NCBI GenBank assembly: GCA_964470195.1
Contig: CAYYBG010000009.1
Coordinates: 1-58,478 of the forward strand
Direction of reading: 5' to 3'
DNA length: 58,478 bases
DNA from: RFPI01 sp964470195
GTDB lineage: Bacteria; Pseudomonadota; Gammaproteobacteria; Burkholderiales; Methylophilaceae
The stretch's first letter is position 1. Each line of letters starts with the position of its first letter. Of the stretch, positions 17,248 to 25,431 are shown one piece after another. The position numbers and the translations under genes are program-made. The notes under the pieces were generated by a model that was not told where the DNA came from, did not search any database, and saw only the letters and a list, made by a program, of their open reading frames with translations.

Positions 17248-17274
17248 GAAAAACCGCCTTTTGGCGGTTTTTTT
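17248..17274. terminator. Bidirectional intrinsic terminator
   Basis: Stem AAACCGCC (17251-17258) with GGCGGTTT (17263-17270), loop TTTT, T-run on + and A-run before it serving the minus strand. It lies between the convergent BI-1 gene and tadA. Confidence 0.85.
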
Positions 17275-17324
17275 ACTTGATGGGATGTTGATGCATACTC
17301 CTGTATCGATTGCACACAGCTTGG

Positions 17325-17801
17325 TTAAATATTGGATTTTCTCTTGGCTTTAAAAAACTCACTCAATATATTGCCACACGGCTGTGCTAATACACCGCTA
17401 ATGACTTGGGTGTGATGATTGAGCTTTTGTTCTGCCATCAAGTTCACTACACTGCCGCAAGCTCCTGTTTTTGAGTCGCTTGCGCCATAGATAAGGTGTG
17501 CGATGCGTGCATGCTGTATCGCGCCTGCACACATCGCACAAGGTTCAAGCGTGACATATAAATCGCAGTCGACTAAACGATAATTGCCGAGTATTTTTGC
17601 CGCATGTCGTATCACTTGAATTTCTGCGTGCGCGCTTGGGTCGTGCAAGCCTATCGGATGATTGTGGGCTGCGGCTATCAGCTTACCGTGTTGGACGATA
17701 ATCGCCCCCACTGGCACCTCGCCTAATTTTGCAGCTAGATGCGCTTGCTCAATAGCGAGCTGCATAAATCGCGCATGTATGTCTAATACTGACTCATCCA
17801 T
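17325..17801 (-). CDS. tadA: tRNA-specific adenosine deaminase
   Basis: Converts the wobble adenosine of tRNA-Arg(ACG) to inosine. The 158-residue protein has the zinc deaminase signature HAE (His58, Glu60) and PCAMCAG (Cys88, Cys91), plus VGAIIV and the NHPIG block. It overlaps the start region of the upstream nnrD gene by eight bases on the same strand, so the two are probably co-translated. Confidence 0.94.
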   Translation of the reverse strand: MDESVLDIHARFMQLAIEQAHLAAKLGEVPVGAIIVQHGKLIAAAHNHPIGLHDPSAHAEIQVIRHAAKILGNYRLVDCDLYVTLEPCAMCAGAIQHARIAHLIYGASDSKTGACGSVVNLMAEQKLNHHTQVISGVLAQPCGNILSEFFKAKRKSNI

Positions 17802-18639
17802 GGTGATTCAAAATACTCCTAATTTGTAAGGCCACTTCGCTGGCGCGCATGCCAATTGGCCCCACGCCTTGGCTGAGTAATTGATCTGCGGCTAGCCCAT
17901 GAATATAGGTGGCTGTGAGGCTAGCTTGCCAAGCACTCAAACCCTGTGCTATCAAGCTAGCAACCACGCCACATAGCACATCACCAGTCCCGCCACTGGC
18001 TAGTCCAACATTACCAGTAGGATTCAACACGCTTAGCCCATCAGCTTGGGCAATCACGCTATGCGCGCCTTTTAAGATACAGATGGCATGATAGCGTTGT
18101 GCTAATTGGATGGCACTTTGCTCACGCTGGGTTTGAATCTGTTGGGGATCGCAAGCTAATAATTTAGCTGCTTCGCCTACATGGGGGGTCATTACAATAC
18201 TTGCACTACGTTGTTGAATCTTCTGTATGAGATGATGACTACTCTCGAGATTGGCGTTGGCGATGATATTCAACGCATCTGCATCGAGTACCAAAGGATA
18301 GGGGCTGGATAGGGCTTGGGATAATAATTCCACTGCTTGTATAGATTGGCCTAAGCCAGGGCCGATGGCAATACAGTCTAACTGACCAAGTTGAAGCACT
18401 TTTTCTGGGCGTATCATGATTAACTCAGGGAAACACACATCCACTTGTGGCGCGTGCTGATGCAGATAAGCCAAATAGGTACGTCCGGCACCAGCTAATA
18501 ATCCTGCGCGTGCAGCCAGCAATGCAGCGCCCAAGAAGCCCTCTGCGCCACCTATGACAACTAGACTACCATGTTGTCCTTTGTGGTTCTCTGGCTGTCT
18601 TTGCGGCCAAGTGCAAGCACTTAAATTTAGAGTTTTCAT
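17794..18639 (-). CDS. nnrD: ADP-dependent NAD(P)H-hydrate dehydratase
   Basis: Ribokinase-like carbohydrate-kinase-fold protein that dehydrates damaged NAD(P)HX back to NAD(P)H using ADP. The 281-residue product contains KGQHGSLVVIGGAEGFLGA, the GPGLGQ loop, VLDADALN, MTPHVGEAAKL and SGGTGDVLCG, the standard NnrD/YjeF C-terminal-domain set. The epimerase domain (NnrE) of the bifunctional form is absent, so that activity must be encoded elsewhere. GTG 18642 just before the ATG is an alternative start. Confidence 0.9.
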   Translation of the reverse strand: MKTLNLSACTWPQRQPENHKGQHGSLVVIGGAEGFLGAALLAARAGLLAGAGRTYLAYLHQHAPQVDVCFPELIMIRPEKVLQLGQLDCIAIGPGLGQSIQAVELLSQALSSPYPLVLDADALNIIANANLESSHHLIQKIQQRSASIVMTPHVGEAAKLLACDPQQIQTQREQSAIQLAQRYHAICILKGAHSVIAQADGLSVLNPTGNVGLASGGTGDVLCGVVASLIAQGLSAWQASLTATYIHGLAADQLLSQGVGPIGMRASEVALQIRSILNHHG

Positions 18640-18667
18640 CACAGTCTTGAGTTAATAAAGCGCTAGA

Positions 18668-19558
18668 TTAAGTTAAAAAATTAGTTTGTTGTAATTTTTG
18701 TATCCACCATTGATGTGCGCTTCCTTGTGCTTGTGCATTCCAGCCCAAGTACATGGCGGTATCAGGTTTGGGCTCTGCAACTTGTTTGACCACCAGCTGG
18801 CCTTTTAGCACTGCCGCTCTTGCCATATGTTCTGGCAGATAGCCTATGCCTAAGCCTGCAATTTGTGCAATAAGTTTATGCGCTAGACTGGGGACTGTCA
18901 GAATATCTTGTCCACTCACCACCCCAGAAGTCAGAGGTACAAGATTACGTGAGCTGTCAGCGGCCACTACTGAACGGTATTGCACGATATCAAGGTTTTG
19001 CAGTGGCTCTGGCATTTGCGCCAATGGATGTTGAGGGTGGACGGCAAATACAAAATTAACAACTCCCATCGATTTTGATTGAATCCCATTACTCATCGGG
19101 CAATCTCCTGGTGCGCCAATGACAATATCGCTACGACCAAAAATCAGTGAATCCCACACTCCACCATATACCTCCTGACTTAGTTTGATGCGAGTACCCA
19201 AATTCAATTGATAAAACTGGTCTACTAATGACCAAATAGGCTCAGAAACAATGGCATCACCTAAACATAAATTCAGCTCTGTTTCTACTCCGTTTGCTAG
19301 GCGCTTGACGCGTCTTTCTAGCTCACTGGCGGCTTGTAAAAGTGTTCGTCCCTGCGCTAATAGTTCCTCGCCAGCAGGTGTCAGTATGGCTTTATGTCCC
19401 TTGCGATCAAAAATGAGTACGCCCAAATCTTCTTCCAACTTACGGACGCTGTAGGTGATGGCGGAAGGGACTCGAAATAGGGCTTGAGCTGCGGCAGCAA
19501 AACTGCCTTTGCGGGCAATCGTGTCGATGACTTGTAGTGCCTCGAGAGAGATATTCAT
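18668..19558 (-). CDS. LysR-type transcriptional regulator
   Basis: Of 296 residues, the first 60 form the LysR winged helix (MNISLEALQVIDTIARKGSF, then AAAAQALFRVPSAITYSVRKLEEDLGV), followed by the periplasmic-binding-like effector domain. It is divergent from the pirin-YceI-OYE-nitroreductase genes with a 135-base gap holding a 24-base dyad, the usual layout for a LysR protein controlling its neighbours and itself. The inducer is not known; an electrophile or quinone is suggested only by the target genes. Confidence 0.9.
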   Translation of the reverse strand: MNISLEALQVIDTIARKGSFAAAAQALFRVPSAITYSVRKLEEDLGVLIFDRKGHKAILTPAGEELLAQGRTLLQAASELERRVKRLANGVETELNLCLGDAIVSEPIWSLVDQFYQLNLGTRIKLSQEVYGGVWDSLIFGRSDIVIGAPGDCPMSNGIQSKSMGVVNFVFAVHPQHPLAQMPEPLQNLDIVQYRSVVAADSSRNLVPLTSGVVSGQDILTVPSLAHKLIAQIAGLGIGYLPEHMARAAVLKGQLVVKQVAEPKPDTAMYLGWNAQAQGSAHQWWIQKLQQTNFLT

Positions 19559-19595
19559 TTTTTTTGAACAAATAATCCAAAATAATTACCTATAT

Positions 19596-19619
19596 ATGAT
19601 AGCAATCTTTATCTATCAT
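19596..19619. promoter_or_regulatory. Candidate LysR-regulator operator
   Basis: Interrupted dyad ATGATAG (19596-19602), ten bases, CTATCAT (19613-19619), perfect over seven bases each side. It sits between the divergent LysR and pirin genes where an operator is expected. It does not match the T-N11-A core exactly. Confidence 0.5.
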
Positions 19620-19693
19620 TGTTAAATATAAATAATATTTATTCAAAAACTTTGAATTTTTCAACAACATAATACCAATAAAGGTGATTGAAG

Positions 19694-20497
19694 ATGTTTT
19701 TATTGATGAATACGAAAACCATAAGAAGTAAATTGATGACACGACAAACAACCCATCGCATGCCTATGGAACTTCGCAGTGCTGGCTCTCGAGGCAAGCG
19801 AAGAGACCATTGGTTAAGTTCTTATTTTTCTTTTAGTTTTGGTGATTATTATCATCCTAACAGAATGCAGTTTTCTAAGCTTAGAGCGATTAATGATGAT
19901 TGGATTGCGCCTGCTACTGGTTTTGATACCCATCCGCATCGTGATATGGAAATTATTACCTATGTGTTATCTGGTGAACTTCAACACGCAGATAATTTAG
20001 GAAATGAGGGTATTATTCGGGCAGGGCAAGTGCAGACGATGACAGCTGGTTCGGGAATGGTGCATAGTGAACATAACCCATCTGATACTGAGCCAGTGCA
20101 TTTGTTACAAATTTGGCTGTTGCCTCGCTTAAAGAATTTAGCCCCTCATTATGCCCAAGCAGAATTTCCTCAGGCACTAAAACGACAGCGATGGTGTCTG
20201 ATTGCAAGCCCTGATGTACAAGATGAATCGTTGACTGTGCAACAAGATGTTCGACTGTGGGCAACTCTTATGCATGCCGGTGAACATATGCATTTCGTTA
20301 GCCAGCCAGGACGAGCCTGTTACCTTCATGTGCTAGGGGGTAAAGTCACTATTAATGACCACACAATGGCTGACGGGGACGCATTGGCAATTGATGAGTT
20401 GACTGATGACTTAGTTTTGTTCGCTCATCAGCAAGCGGAAATCTTGCTATTTGATTTACCAATAGTAGACCCTGTCGGTTTTTCTATCAGCCTGTAA
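19694..20497 (+). CDS. Pirin family protein
   Basis: Bicupin of 267 residues. Metal-binding residues are visible in the N-terminal cupin: FDTHPHRDMEI and GSGMVHSEHNP, as in YhhW-type pirins, some of which oxidise quercetin. The exact reaction here is unknown. ATG 19694 follows AAAGGTG at suitable spacing; later in-frame ATGs at 19706 and 19736 would shorten a non-conserved leader and cannot be ruled out. First gene of a four-gene run divergent from a LysR regulator. Confidence 0.88.
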   Translation: MFLLMNTKTIRSKLMTRQTTHRMPMELRSAGSRGKRRDHWLSSYFSFSFGDYYHPNRMQFSKLRAINDDWIAPATGFDTHPHRDMEIITYVLSGELQHADNLGNEGIIRAGQVQTMTAGSGMVHSEHNPSDTEPVHLLQIWLLPRLKNLAPHYAQAEFPQALKRQRWCLIASPDVQDESLTVQQDVRLWATLMHAGEHMHFVSQPGRACYLHVLGGKVTINDHTMADGDALAIDELTDDLVLFAHQQAEILLFDLPIVDPVGFSISL

Positions 20498-20514
20498 TTT
20501 ATGAGGAGCAAAAT

Positions 20515-21129
20515 ATGCCATTCAACATGATATTCACCAGCAGTAAATGGCTAGCTGCAATGCTCAGCATTTGGTTGTTGAGTGCGAGTGCGTATGCAGA
20601 GCTAGAGCACTACAATATTGATACCAGTCATAGCAGTGTGAATTTTCTTATCCGACATGTAGTGTCTAAGTTGTCAGGCAGTTTTAGTGATGTGAGCGGC
20701 GAATTGATGATCGATAGAGAGAATTTAGCCAATTCTAGCGTACGAGCGACGATCAAGGTGGCAAGTGTCAATACCAACCACGCTAAACGTGATGAACATA
20801 TCAAAAAATCTGATTATTTAGATCTAGCGCAATTTTCTGAAATCCAATTTATCAGCAGTAAAATTGAGCCAGGTCTGCATGCTGATGAGGGGCTTGTAAG
20901 GGGAAGTTTGACGATGCACGGAGTGACTAAGCAGCTTACTTTTCCTTTTAAAATTTTGGGTTATGGTAACGACCCTTGGGGCGGGCTGCGTACAGGGATA
21001 CAAGCGAGCACCACCATTCGAGCCTCTGACTTTGGTTTTGTGTGGGGGCTTAAACCTCAAGCACCTGTAGGTGATGAAATTGAAGTCACCTTGTTGCTTG
21101 AAGGGGTTAAAATCAAACCCACCCGCTAA
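20515..21129 (+). CDS. YceI family periplasmic protein
   Basis: Lipocalin-like beta-barrel proteins of this family bind isoprenoid or other lipophilic molecules in the periplasm. The 204-residue product has a signal peptide ending ASAYA (cleavage after about residue 28) and the family opening YNIDTSHSSVNFLIRH, then SDYLDLAQFSEIQF and the MHGVTKQLTFP block. Preceded by GAGGAG-like ribosome site 18 bases after the pirin gene. Function in this strain is inferred to be envelope stress or quinone handling from neighbours. Confidence 0.9.
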   Translation: MPFNMIFTSSKWLAAMLSIWLLSASAYAELEHYNIDTSHSSVNFLIRHVVSKLSGSFSDVSGELMIDRENLANSSVRATIKVASVNTNHAKRDEHIKKSDYLDLAQFSEIQFISSKIEPGLHADEGLVRGSLTMHGVTKQLTFPFKILGYGNDPWGGLRTGIQASTTIRASDFGFVWGLKPQAPVGDEIEVTLLLEGVKIKPTR

Positions 21130-21173
21130 GCTAATGACTATATTGATTATTTCATGGTATTTTTGGAGTTTTT

Positions 21174-22247
21174 ATGTCTGATTTATTTTCTCCCGTCAAG
21201 TTAGGCAGTATTGCCTTAAGCAACCGCATGGTGATGGCGCCATTGACTAGAAATCGAAGTGGTAAAGATGGTGTACCAAATGATTTGAATGTGACCTACT
21301 ACGCCCAGCGTGCATCTGCGGGATTGATTATTACTGAAGCTACGCCTATCTCAGCTATGGCACATGGTTATCCTTTGTTGCCCGGTATTTATAATGATGC
21401 TCAGGTGGCGGGATGGAAAAAAGTAACGGATGCAGTGCATGCCAGAGGAGGCAAGATTGTTATTCAGCTTTGGCATGTTGGTAGAATTTCTCATCCTAGT
21501 TTATTGCCTAATCAGGCGCTGCCAATCGCTCCTTCTGCTATCAAGCCAGCTGGTCAGGCTTTTACCTATGAAGGTTTACAGGACTTTGTCACGCCACGTG
21601 CGCTTTTGCGTGATGAGTTACCTGCCATTATTGAAGAGTATCAGCATGCTACGCGATGCGCACTTGCAGCGGGTTTTGATGGAGTTGAAGTACATGCTGC
21701 CAATGGCTATTTGTTGGATCAGTTTTTACGCGATGGCAGTAATCAGCGTGATGATGAATATGGTGGCAGTATAGAAAACCGAGCTCGCTTGTTGATGCAA
21801 GTCATGCAAGCTGTTATCGCGGTGGCTGGGGCTGATAGAGTAGGTGTACGCCTGTCACCAGTGAATCCGTTTAATGATATGAGGGATAGTCATCCGCAAG
21901 CCATGTTTAATTATGTCACCCAGCAACTTAATCAATTTAAGCTGGCGTATTTGCACGTAGTAGAGGGTGGTATCCATAGTGGTGGTGAAACGCAGCCATT
22001 TGATTTTGCCGAAATGCGCCGCTTATCTTCTAGTCCTTATATTGCTAATTTGGCCTATGATAAAGCACGAGGTAACCAAGCAATTCTCAGTGGACATGCT
22101 GATGCGGTTGCTTATGGTGTGCCATTTATTGCTAATCCAGATTTGGTAGAACGTTACCAACATGATTGGCCCTTAAATGAGGCTGACAGCAGTTCGTTTT
22201 ATGGCGGTTCTGAACAAGGCTATACCGATTATCCTTTTTATCAATAA
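21174..22247 (+). CDS. Old Yellow Enzyme family alkene reductase
   Basis: FMN-dependent NAD(P)H oxidoreductase that reduces activated C=C bonds and nitro compounds. Of 357 residues, blocks MVMAPLTRNRS, IITEATPIS, QLWHVGRISH, HAANGYLLDQF and DEYGGSIENRARL are classic for the NemA/XenB class; the last TIM-barrel strands bind the FMN phosphate. It overlaps no gene but starts 44 bases after YceI and six bases before the nitroreductase, consistent with one operon. Confidence 0.93.
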   Translation: MSDLFSPVKLGSIALSNRMVMAPLTRNRSGKDGVPNDLNVTYYAQRASAGLIITEATPISAMAHGYPLLPGIYNDAQVAGWKKVTDAVHARGGKIVIQLWHVGRISHPSLLPNQALPIAPSAIKPAGQAFTYEGLQDFVTPRALLRDELPAIIEEYQHATRCALAAGFDGVEVHAANGYLLDQFLRDGSNQRDDEYGGSIENRARLLMQVMQAVIAVAGADRVGVRLSPVNPFNDMRDSHPQAMFNYVTQQLNQFKLAYLHVVEGGIHSGGETQPFDFAEMRRLSSSPYIANLAYDKARGNQAILSGHADAVAYGVPFIANPDLVERYQHDWPLNEADSSSFYGGSEQGYTDYPFYQ

Positions 22248-22253
22248 ACGCTT

Positions 22254-22880
22254 ATGCAAAAGGTAGATATGAGTCCATCATTAGCAAAACCGGCAATCAC
22301 TCAGGTTCCCATCGATAGCACCATTGCCCAACGTTGGAGTGGTCGAAGCTTTGATAGCAACAGAACACTCAGCCAAGAACAGACAGTTGCTTTGCTTGAA
22401 GCAGCCCGCTGGGCACCCTCCTGCATGGGGGATCAGCCATGGCGTTTCGTCGTATTTGACAAAGCGCAACATCCTCAGGCTTGGCAAAAAGCATGGGGCT
22501 GTCTGTCAGAGGGGAATCAATCTTGGGTACAACATGCGCCTTGGATTTGTTTGGTATGTGCTGATAGTGTGTTTGTCAAAAACGGACAGCCCAATCGCTG
22601 GTCACAATATGATACCGGAGCGGCCGCACTTAACCTGTGCTTACAAGCCAGCAGTATGGGTTTGATGGCACACCAACTGGGAGGTTTTGATGCGCAACAA
22701 GCGCGTCAGTTGTTTGCTATTCCTGAACAATTTACTCTGATGGCGATGATAGCGGTAGGCTATCCTGCTTCGGCAGAGCAATTGAGTGATGAGTTGCGTC
22801 AACGTGAATTAGCGCCACGTGTACGCAAGCCGCTTAGCGAGATTGCTTACGCGGGTGATTGGCAACAGGCTTTGAGCTAA
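22254..22880 (+). CDS. Nitroreductase family protein
   Basis: FMN-binding nitroreductase-like protein of 208 residues. The N-terminal RWSGRSFDSNRTLS, then EAARWAPSCMGDQPWRFVVF, is the flavin-binding start of the family, and GAAALNLCLQASSMGLMAHQ the central helix. ATG at 22254 lies six bases after the OYE stop; a second ATG at 22269 is possible. Last gene of the LysR-flanked redox set. Confidence 0.88.
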   Translation: MQKVDMSPSLAKPAITQVPIDSTIAQRWSGRSFDSNRTLSQEQTVALLEAARWAPSCMGDQPWRFVVFDKAQHPQAWQKAWGCLSEGNQSWVQHAPWICLVCADSVFVKNGQPNRWSQYDTGAAALNLCLQASSMGLMAHQLGGFDAQQARQLFAIPEQFTLMAMIAVGYPASAEQLSDELRQRELAPRVRKPLSEIAYAGDWQQALS

Positions 22881-22909
22881 GTGCTTTTCATCTTAGTCTG
22901 GCGTTCTGA

Positions 22910-22915
22910 TAGAAT
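22910..22915 (+). promoter_or_regulatory. Candidate extended -10 promoter of the thioredoxin gene
   Basis: TAGAAT preceded by TGA forms an extended -10 element 34 bases before the ATG. The -35 region is poor (TTCATC at the right spacing). Confidence 0.4.
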
Positions 22916-22948
22916 AGCCGTTTTAATGAACAACCTACAGGTCTAATT

Positions 22949-23320
22949 ATGGCAGTTTTAACTCTCAACAAAGAAAACTTCAAAAGCACCATAGAGAAAA
23001 ATCCTTTTGTGATTGTGGATTTTTGGGCGCCATGGTGTGAGCCATGTGTCAATTTCACTCCCATCTTTGAACAAGCCGCTAAAGATCATCCAGATATCGT
23101 TTTTGGTATGGTGGACACCGAAGCCAATGGTGAAATTGCAGAATACTTTGAAGTCAACAAAATCCCCGCTATTTTGATTATCCGTGAACAGGCCGGTATT
23201 CATGCACAACAGGGTGAGATAGGTGCGCCTGCATTAACAAAATTGATTGAATGGGCACGTGATTTCGATATGTCCGCAGTGCATGCTTATTACGCAGACC
23301 AAGATAAGCAAAAAAAATAA
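22949..23320 (+). CDS. Thioredoxin family protein
   Basis: Single thioredoxin-fold domain of 123 residues without a signal peptide. The active site is WAPWCEPC, a CxPC redox pair with Glu-Pro instead of the Gly-Pro of TrxA. The cis-proline is in NKIPAILI. It stands alone between a promoter-like element and an intrinsic terminator. It is likely a cytoplasmic disulfide reductase, but substrates are unknown. Confidence 0.88.
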   Translation: MAVLTLNKENFKSTIEKNPFVIVDFWAPWCEPCVNFTPIFEQAAKDHPDIVFGMVDTEANGEIAEYFEVNKIPAILIIREQAGIHAQQGEIGAPALTKLIEWARDFDMSAVHAYYADQDKQKK

Positions 23321-23347
23321 TCAGATTGCCTACATTTAAGTCCTTTT

Positions 23348-23371
23348 AAAGCCGTTTATAACGGCTTTTTT
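23348..23371 (+). terminator. Intrinsic terminator after the thioredoxin gene
   Basis: Nine-base stem AAAGCCGTT (23348-23356) with AACGGCTTT (23360-23368), three-base loop and T-run. Confidence 0.9.
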
Positions 23372-23390
23372 ATTTTTTTATAAGGATTAT

Positions 23391-23418
23391 TTGCAATTCA
23401 TTATATGATGTATATAAT
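23391..23418 (+). promoter_or_regulatory. Sigma-70 promoter with overlapping dyad, XRE gene
   Basis: TTGCAA (23391-23396), 16 bases, TATAAT (23413-23418, exact consensus). A perfect dyad ATTATAT (23400-23406) / ATATAAT (23412-23418) with five-base spacer covers the spacer and -10, as expected for an autorepressor operator. Confidence 0.65.
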
Positions 23419-23462
23419 CTACAAAAAAAGGAAGTAATCAATCAAAAATAACGGGAGACATC

Positions 23463-23711
23463 ATGAGCGAGAAATACCAAACACTAGATAATAAAATGGT
23501 TGGGCAAGTGATCAAGTCGATACGAAAATCAAGAAAAATGACGATTTCTGAGTTCTCCGCTCGGACTGGAATATGTCGTAGCTATATCACAATGGTAGAA
23601 CATGGCGCGGCGAATCCAAGTGTAGAGGTGATTGCAGCATTGTTCGCAGGTCTGGATAAACAAATCGTATTTGGCGTTAAAAAACAATCTATTGAAGCAA
23701 AAATCGCCTAA
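23463..23711 (+). CDS. Small XRE-family HTH transcriptional regulator
   Basis: Single Cro/C1-type helix-turn-helix of 82 residues. The helices are IRKSRKMTISEFSARTGICR and SYITMVEHGAANPSVEVIAAL, with short N- and C-terminal tails. The size and form resemble HipB-like or other autorepressing antitoxins, but no toxin gene follows: the next gene, nlpD, is convergent and 21 bases away. A GGGAG ribosome site precedes the ATG. It probably represses its own promoter. Confidence 0.85.
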   Translation: MSEKYQTLDNKMVGQVIKSIRKSRKMTISEFSARTGICRSYITMVEHGAANPSVEVIAALFAGLDKQIVFGVKKQSIEAKIA

Positions 23712-23732
23712 TTTTTGATTTTAATGCGATAT

Positions 23733-24740
23733 TTATTGCGGCAAACTACCTAAATACTTTATCGGATCAACCGATTTTCCTTGAAAGCGAATCTCGAAGT
23801 GGAGTTTCACTTTATCTGTACCAGTATTGCCCATTTCTGCAATTTTTTGACCTTTCGTTACCAGTTGTCCTTCTTTAACCAGCAACTTACTGTTATGTGC
23901 ATAAACACTTAGCAAGTCTTTATCATGTTTGATAATCACCATATTGCCGTAGCCACGCAAATCACCGCCGTTATAGATCACCTTGCCACTGCCTGCTGCA
24001 TTAACTTCTTGACCTAATACGCCTTCGATATCGATACCTTTTGCATTGCCACCATCAACAAAGGGATTAATCACTTTGCCTTTGCTGGGCCATGACCAAT
24101 CACCATTACTAGCGCTCGGCGCTGCGGTGTTAGATTTGGTATTGTTTGGAGTTGGACGAGATTGTTGGACCAGCCCTTCATTGATGTCAGGTAACTCTTT
24201 GCTGGGATTAGTAGGCTGAGTCGTATTTTGACTATTGCTGGTAACTGATTCCTGATTGCTAATATTTGAAGATTCATCCAGAGGCTTGGCAGTAATAGGC
24301 TCATCTAAACTTTTGCCCTGAGGGGAACTATTATCGCTATTGAGAGGTTTCGTCACTACGTTGTTATCATGTTTTGCTTCCACCGGTTTGGATTTCGGCC
24401 CTGCCGATTTGAGCGCTTTTAGTTTTAATGATTGCCCAATTTGGATGGTGTAGGGGGGGTCAATTTGGTTGATTTGGGCGATTTCTTTATAGTCAAAACC
24501 ATGTTCTAAACCAATAGAGTATAACGTGTCGCCTTTTTTGACAGTATATAAATCAGGTCGCCAATCTTTTTCTTGTACTTGATTAAGCTTGCTGGAGGAA
24601 CTTGTATTGGAAATTTTAGAGGTTTGAGACTTTGTCGAAATCTCACTGACAGGGGCAGGGGTGTGTGGAGTGGATTTACAAGCCATCACAAGCATACCAA
24701 CTAACAATATCAGTGGGTAATGTCTATTCGCCAATCGCAT
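23733..24740 (-). CDS. nlpD: NlpD-like lipoprotein, LysM and degenerate M23 domain
   Basis: Outer-membrane lipoprotein activator of a septal amidase. Of 335 residues, a lipobox LVMAC lies at about 17-21, a LysM domain (YTVKKGDTLYSIG) at about 65-110, then a low-complexity Ser/Asn/Pro linker to about 215, then a LytM/M23 domain. Catalytic zinc ligands are missing (NAKGIDIEG where peptidases have a His; LHFEI without the HxH pair), as in E. coli NlpD, which activates AmiC. It follows pcm, the usual order, but no rpoS follows. GTG 24743 is an alternative start. Confidence 0.9.
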   Translation of the reverse strand: MRLANRHYPLILLVGMLVMACKSTPHTPAPVSEISTKSQTSKISNTSSSSKLNQVQEKDWRPDLYTVKKGDTLYSIGLEHGFDYKEIAQINQIDPPYTIQIGQSLKLKALKSAGPKSKPVEAKHDNNVVTKPLNSDNSSPQGKSLDEPITAKPLDESSNISNQESVTSNSQNTTQPTNPSKELPDINEGLVQQSRPTPNNTKSNTAAPSASNGDWSWPSKGKVINPFVDGGNAKGIDIEGVLGQEVNAAGSGKVIYNGGDLRGYGNMVIIKHDKDLLSVYAHNSKLLVKEGQLVTKGQKIAEMGNTGTDKVKLHFEIRFQGKSVDPIKYLGSLPQ

Positions 24741-24759
24741 CACAATATATCCTTTGTCA

Positions 24760-25431
24760 TCAGTCTTTTTTTATACCATTCAGCAGAGGGACAAACTTAA
24801 CTGGTTCAAGTTTGCTAGTCTGGAAATGATCTAGGTCAGTTCTTTCGATGAGATGCAAAATCTGATCATCAACACCGACTGGGATAACCATGCGTCCACC
24901 AATAGATAGTTGTTGTAATAATGCTTCTGGGATATGGCTGGCCGCTGCCGTCACGATAATGCCATCAAATGGTGCAAATTCTGGCAGACCGATGCTGCCA
25001 TCTGCATTTTCTAATTTGATATTGCTGAGTTTGAGTTGGCGCAACGTACTCAGCGCTTTCATTAGTAATGGGCGTATGCGCTCTACTGTATAAATCTCTT
25101 GTGCAACCCGAGATAAAATGGCTGTCTGATATCCACATCCAGTGCCAATTTCCAGTACTTTGTTAAGAGATTTGCCGGCACGCAACAACTCGGTCATTTT
25201 GGCGACAATATAGGGTTGGGAGATGGTTTGACCGAAGCCTATTGGCAACGAAACATCTTCATATGCACGAATAGAAAGGGCTTCATCGACGAATACATGA
25301 CGAGGAATTTCACTCATGGCAGCAAGCGTCATTTCATCCGTAATACCTTGCTCGCGCAAGCGCATCAGCATACGCTCACGTGTACGTTGCGAAGTCATGC
25401 CTATGCCATGGATGCGTTTGGTCAAGCTCAT
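24760..25431 (-). CDS. pcm: Protein-L-isoaspartate O-methyltransferase
   Basis: SAM-dependent repair of isoaspartyl residues in aged proteins. From ATG 25431 the protein has 223 residues; the SAM motif GTGCGYQTA and LPIGFGQTISQPYIVA are typical. The open frame continues upstream through surE, but this ATG overlaps the surE stop by one base (TAATG) and gives the family length with a slightly extended N terminus. Middle gene of surE-pcm-nlpD. Confidence 0.94.
   Translation of the reverse strand: MSLTKRIHGIGMTSQRTRERMLMRLREQGITDEMTLAAMSEIPRHVFVDEALSIRAYEDVSLPIGFGQTISQPYIVAKMTELLRAGKSLNKVLEIGTGCGYQTAILSRVAQEIYTVERIRPLLMKALSTLRQLKLSNIKLENADGSIGLPEFAPFDGIIVTAAASHIPEALLQQLSIGGRMVIPVGVDDQILHLIERTDLDHFQTSKLEPVKFVPLLNGIKKD

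Noticed and set aside
24091..24560. Low-complexity Ser/Asn/Pro region as a possible repeat or foreign insert
   Set aside because: It is the usual linker between LysM and LytM domains of NlpD and stays in frame.
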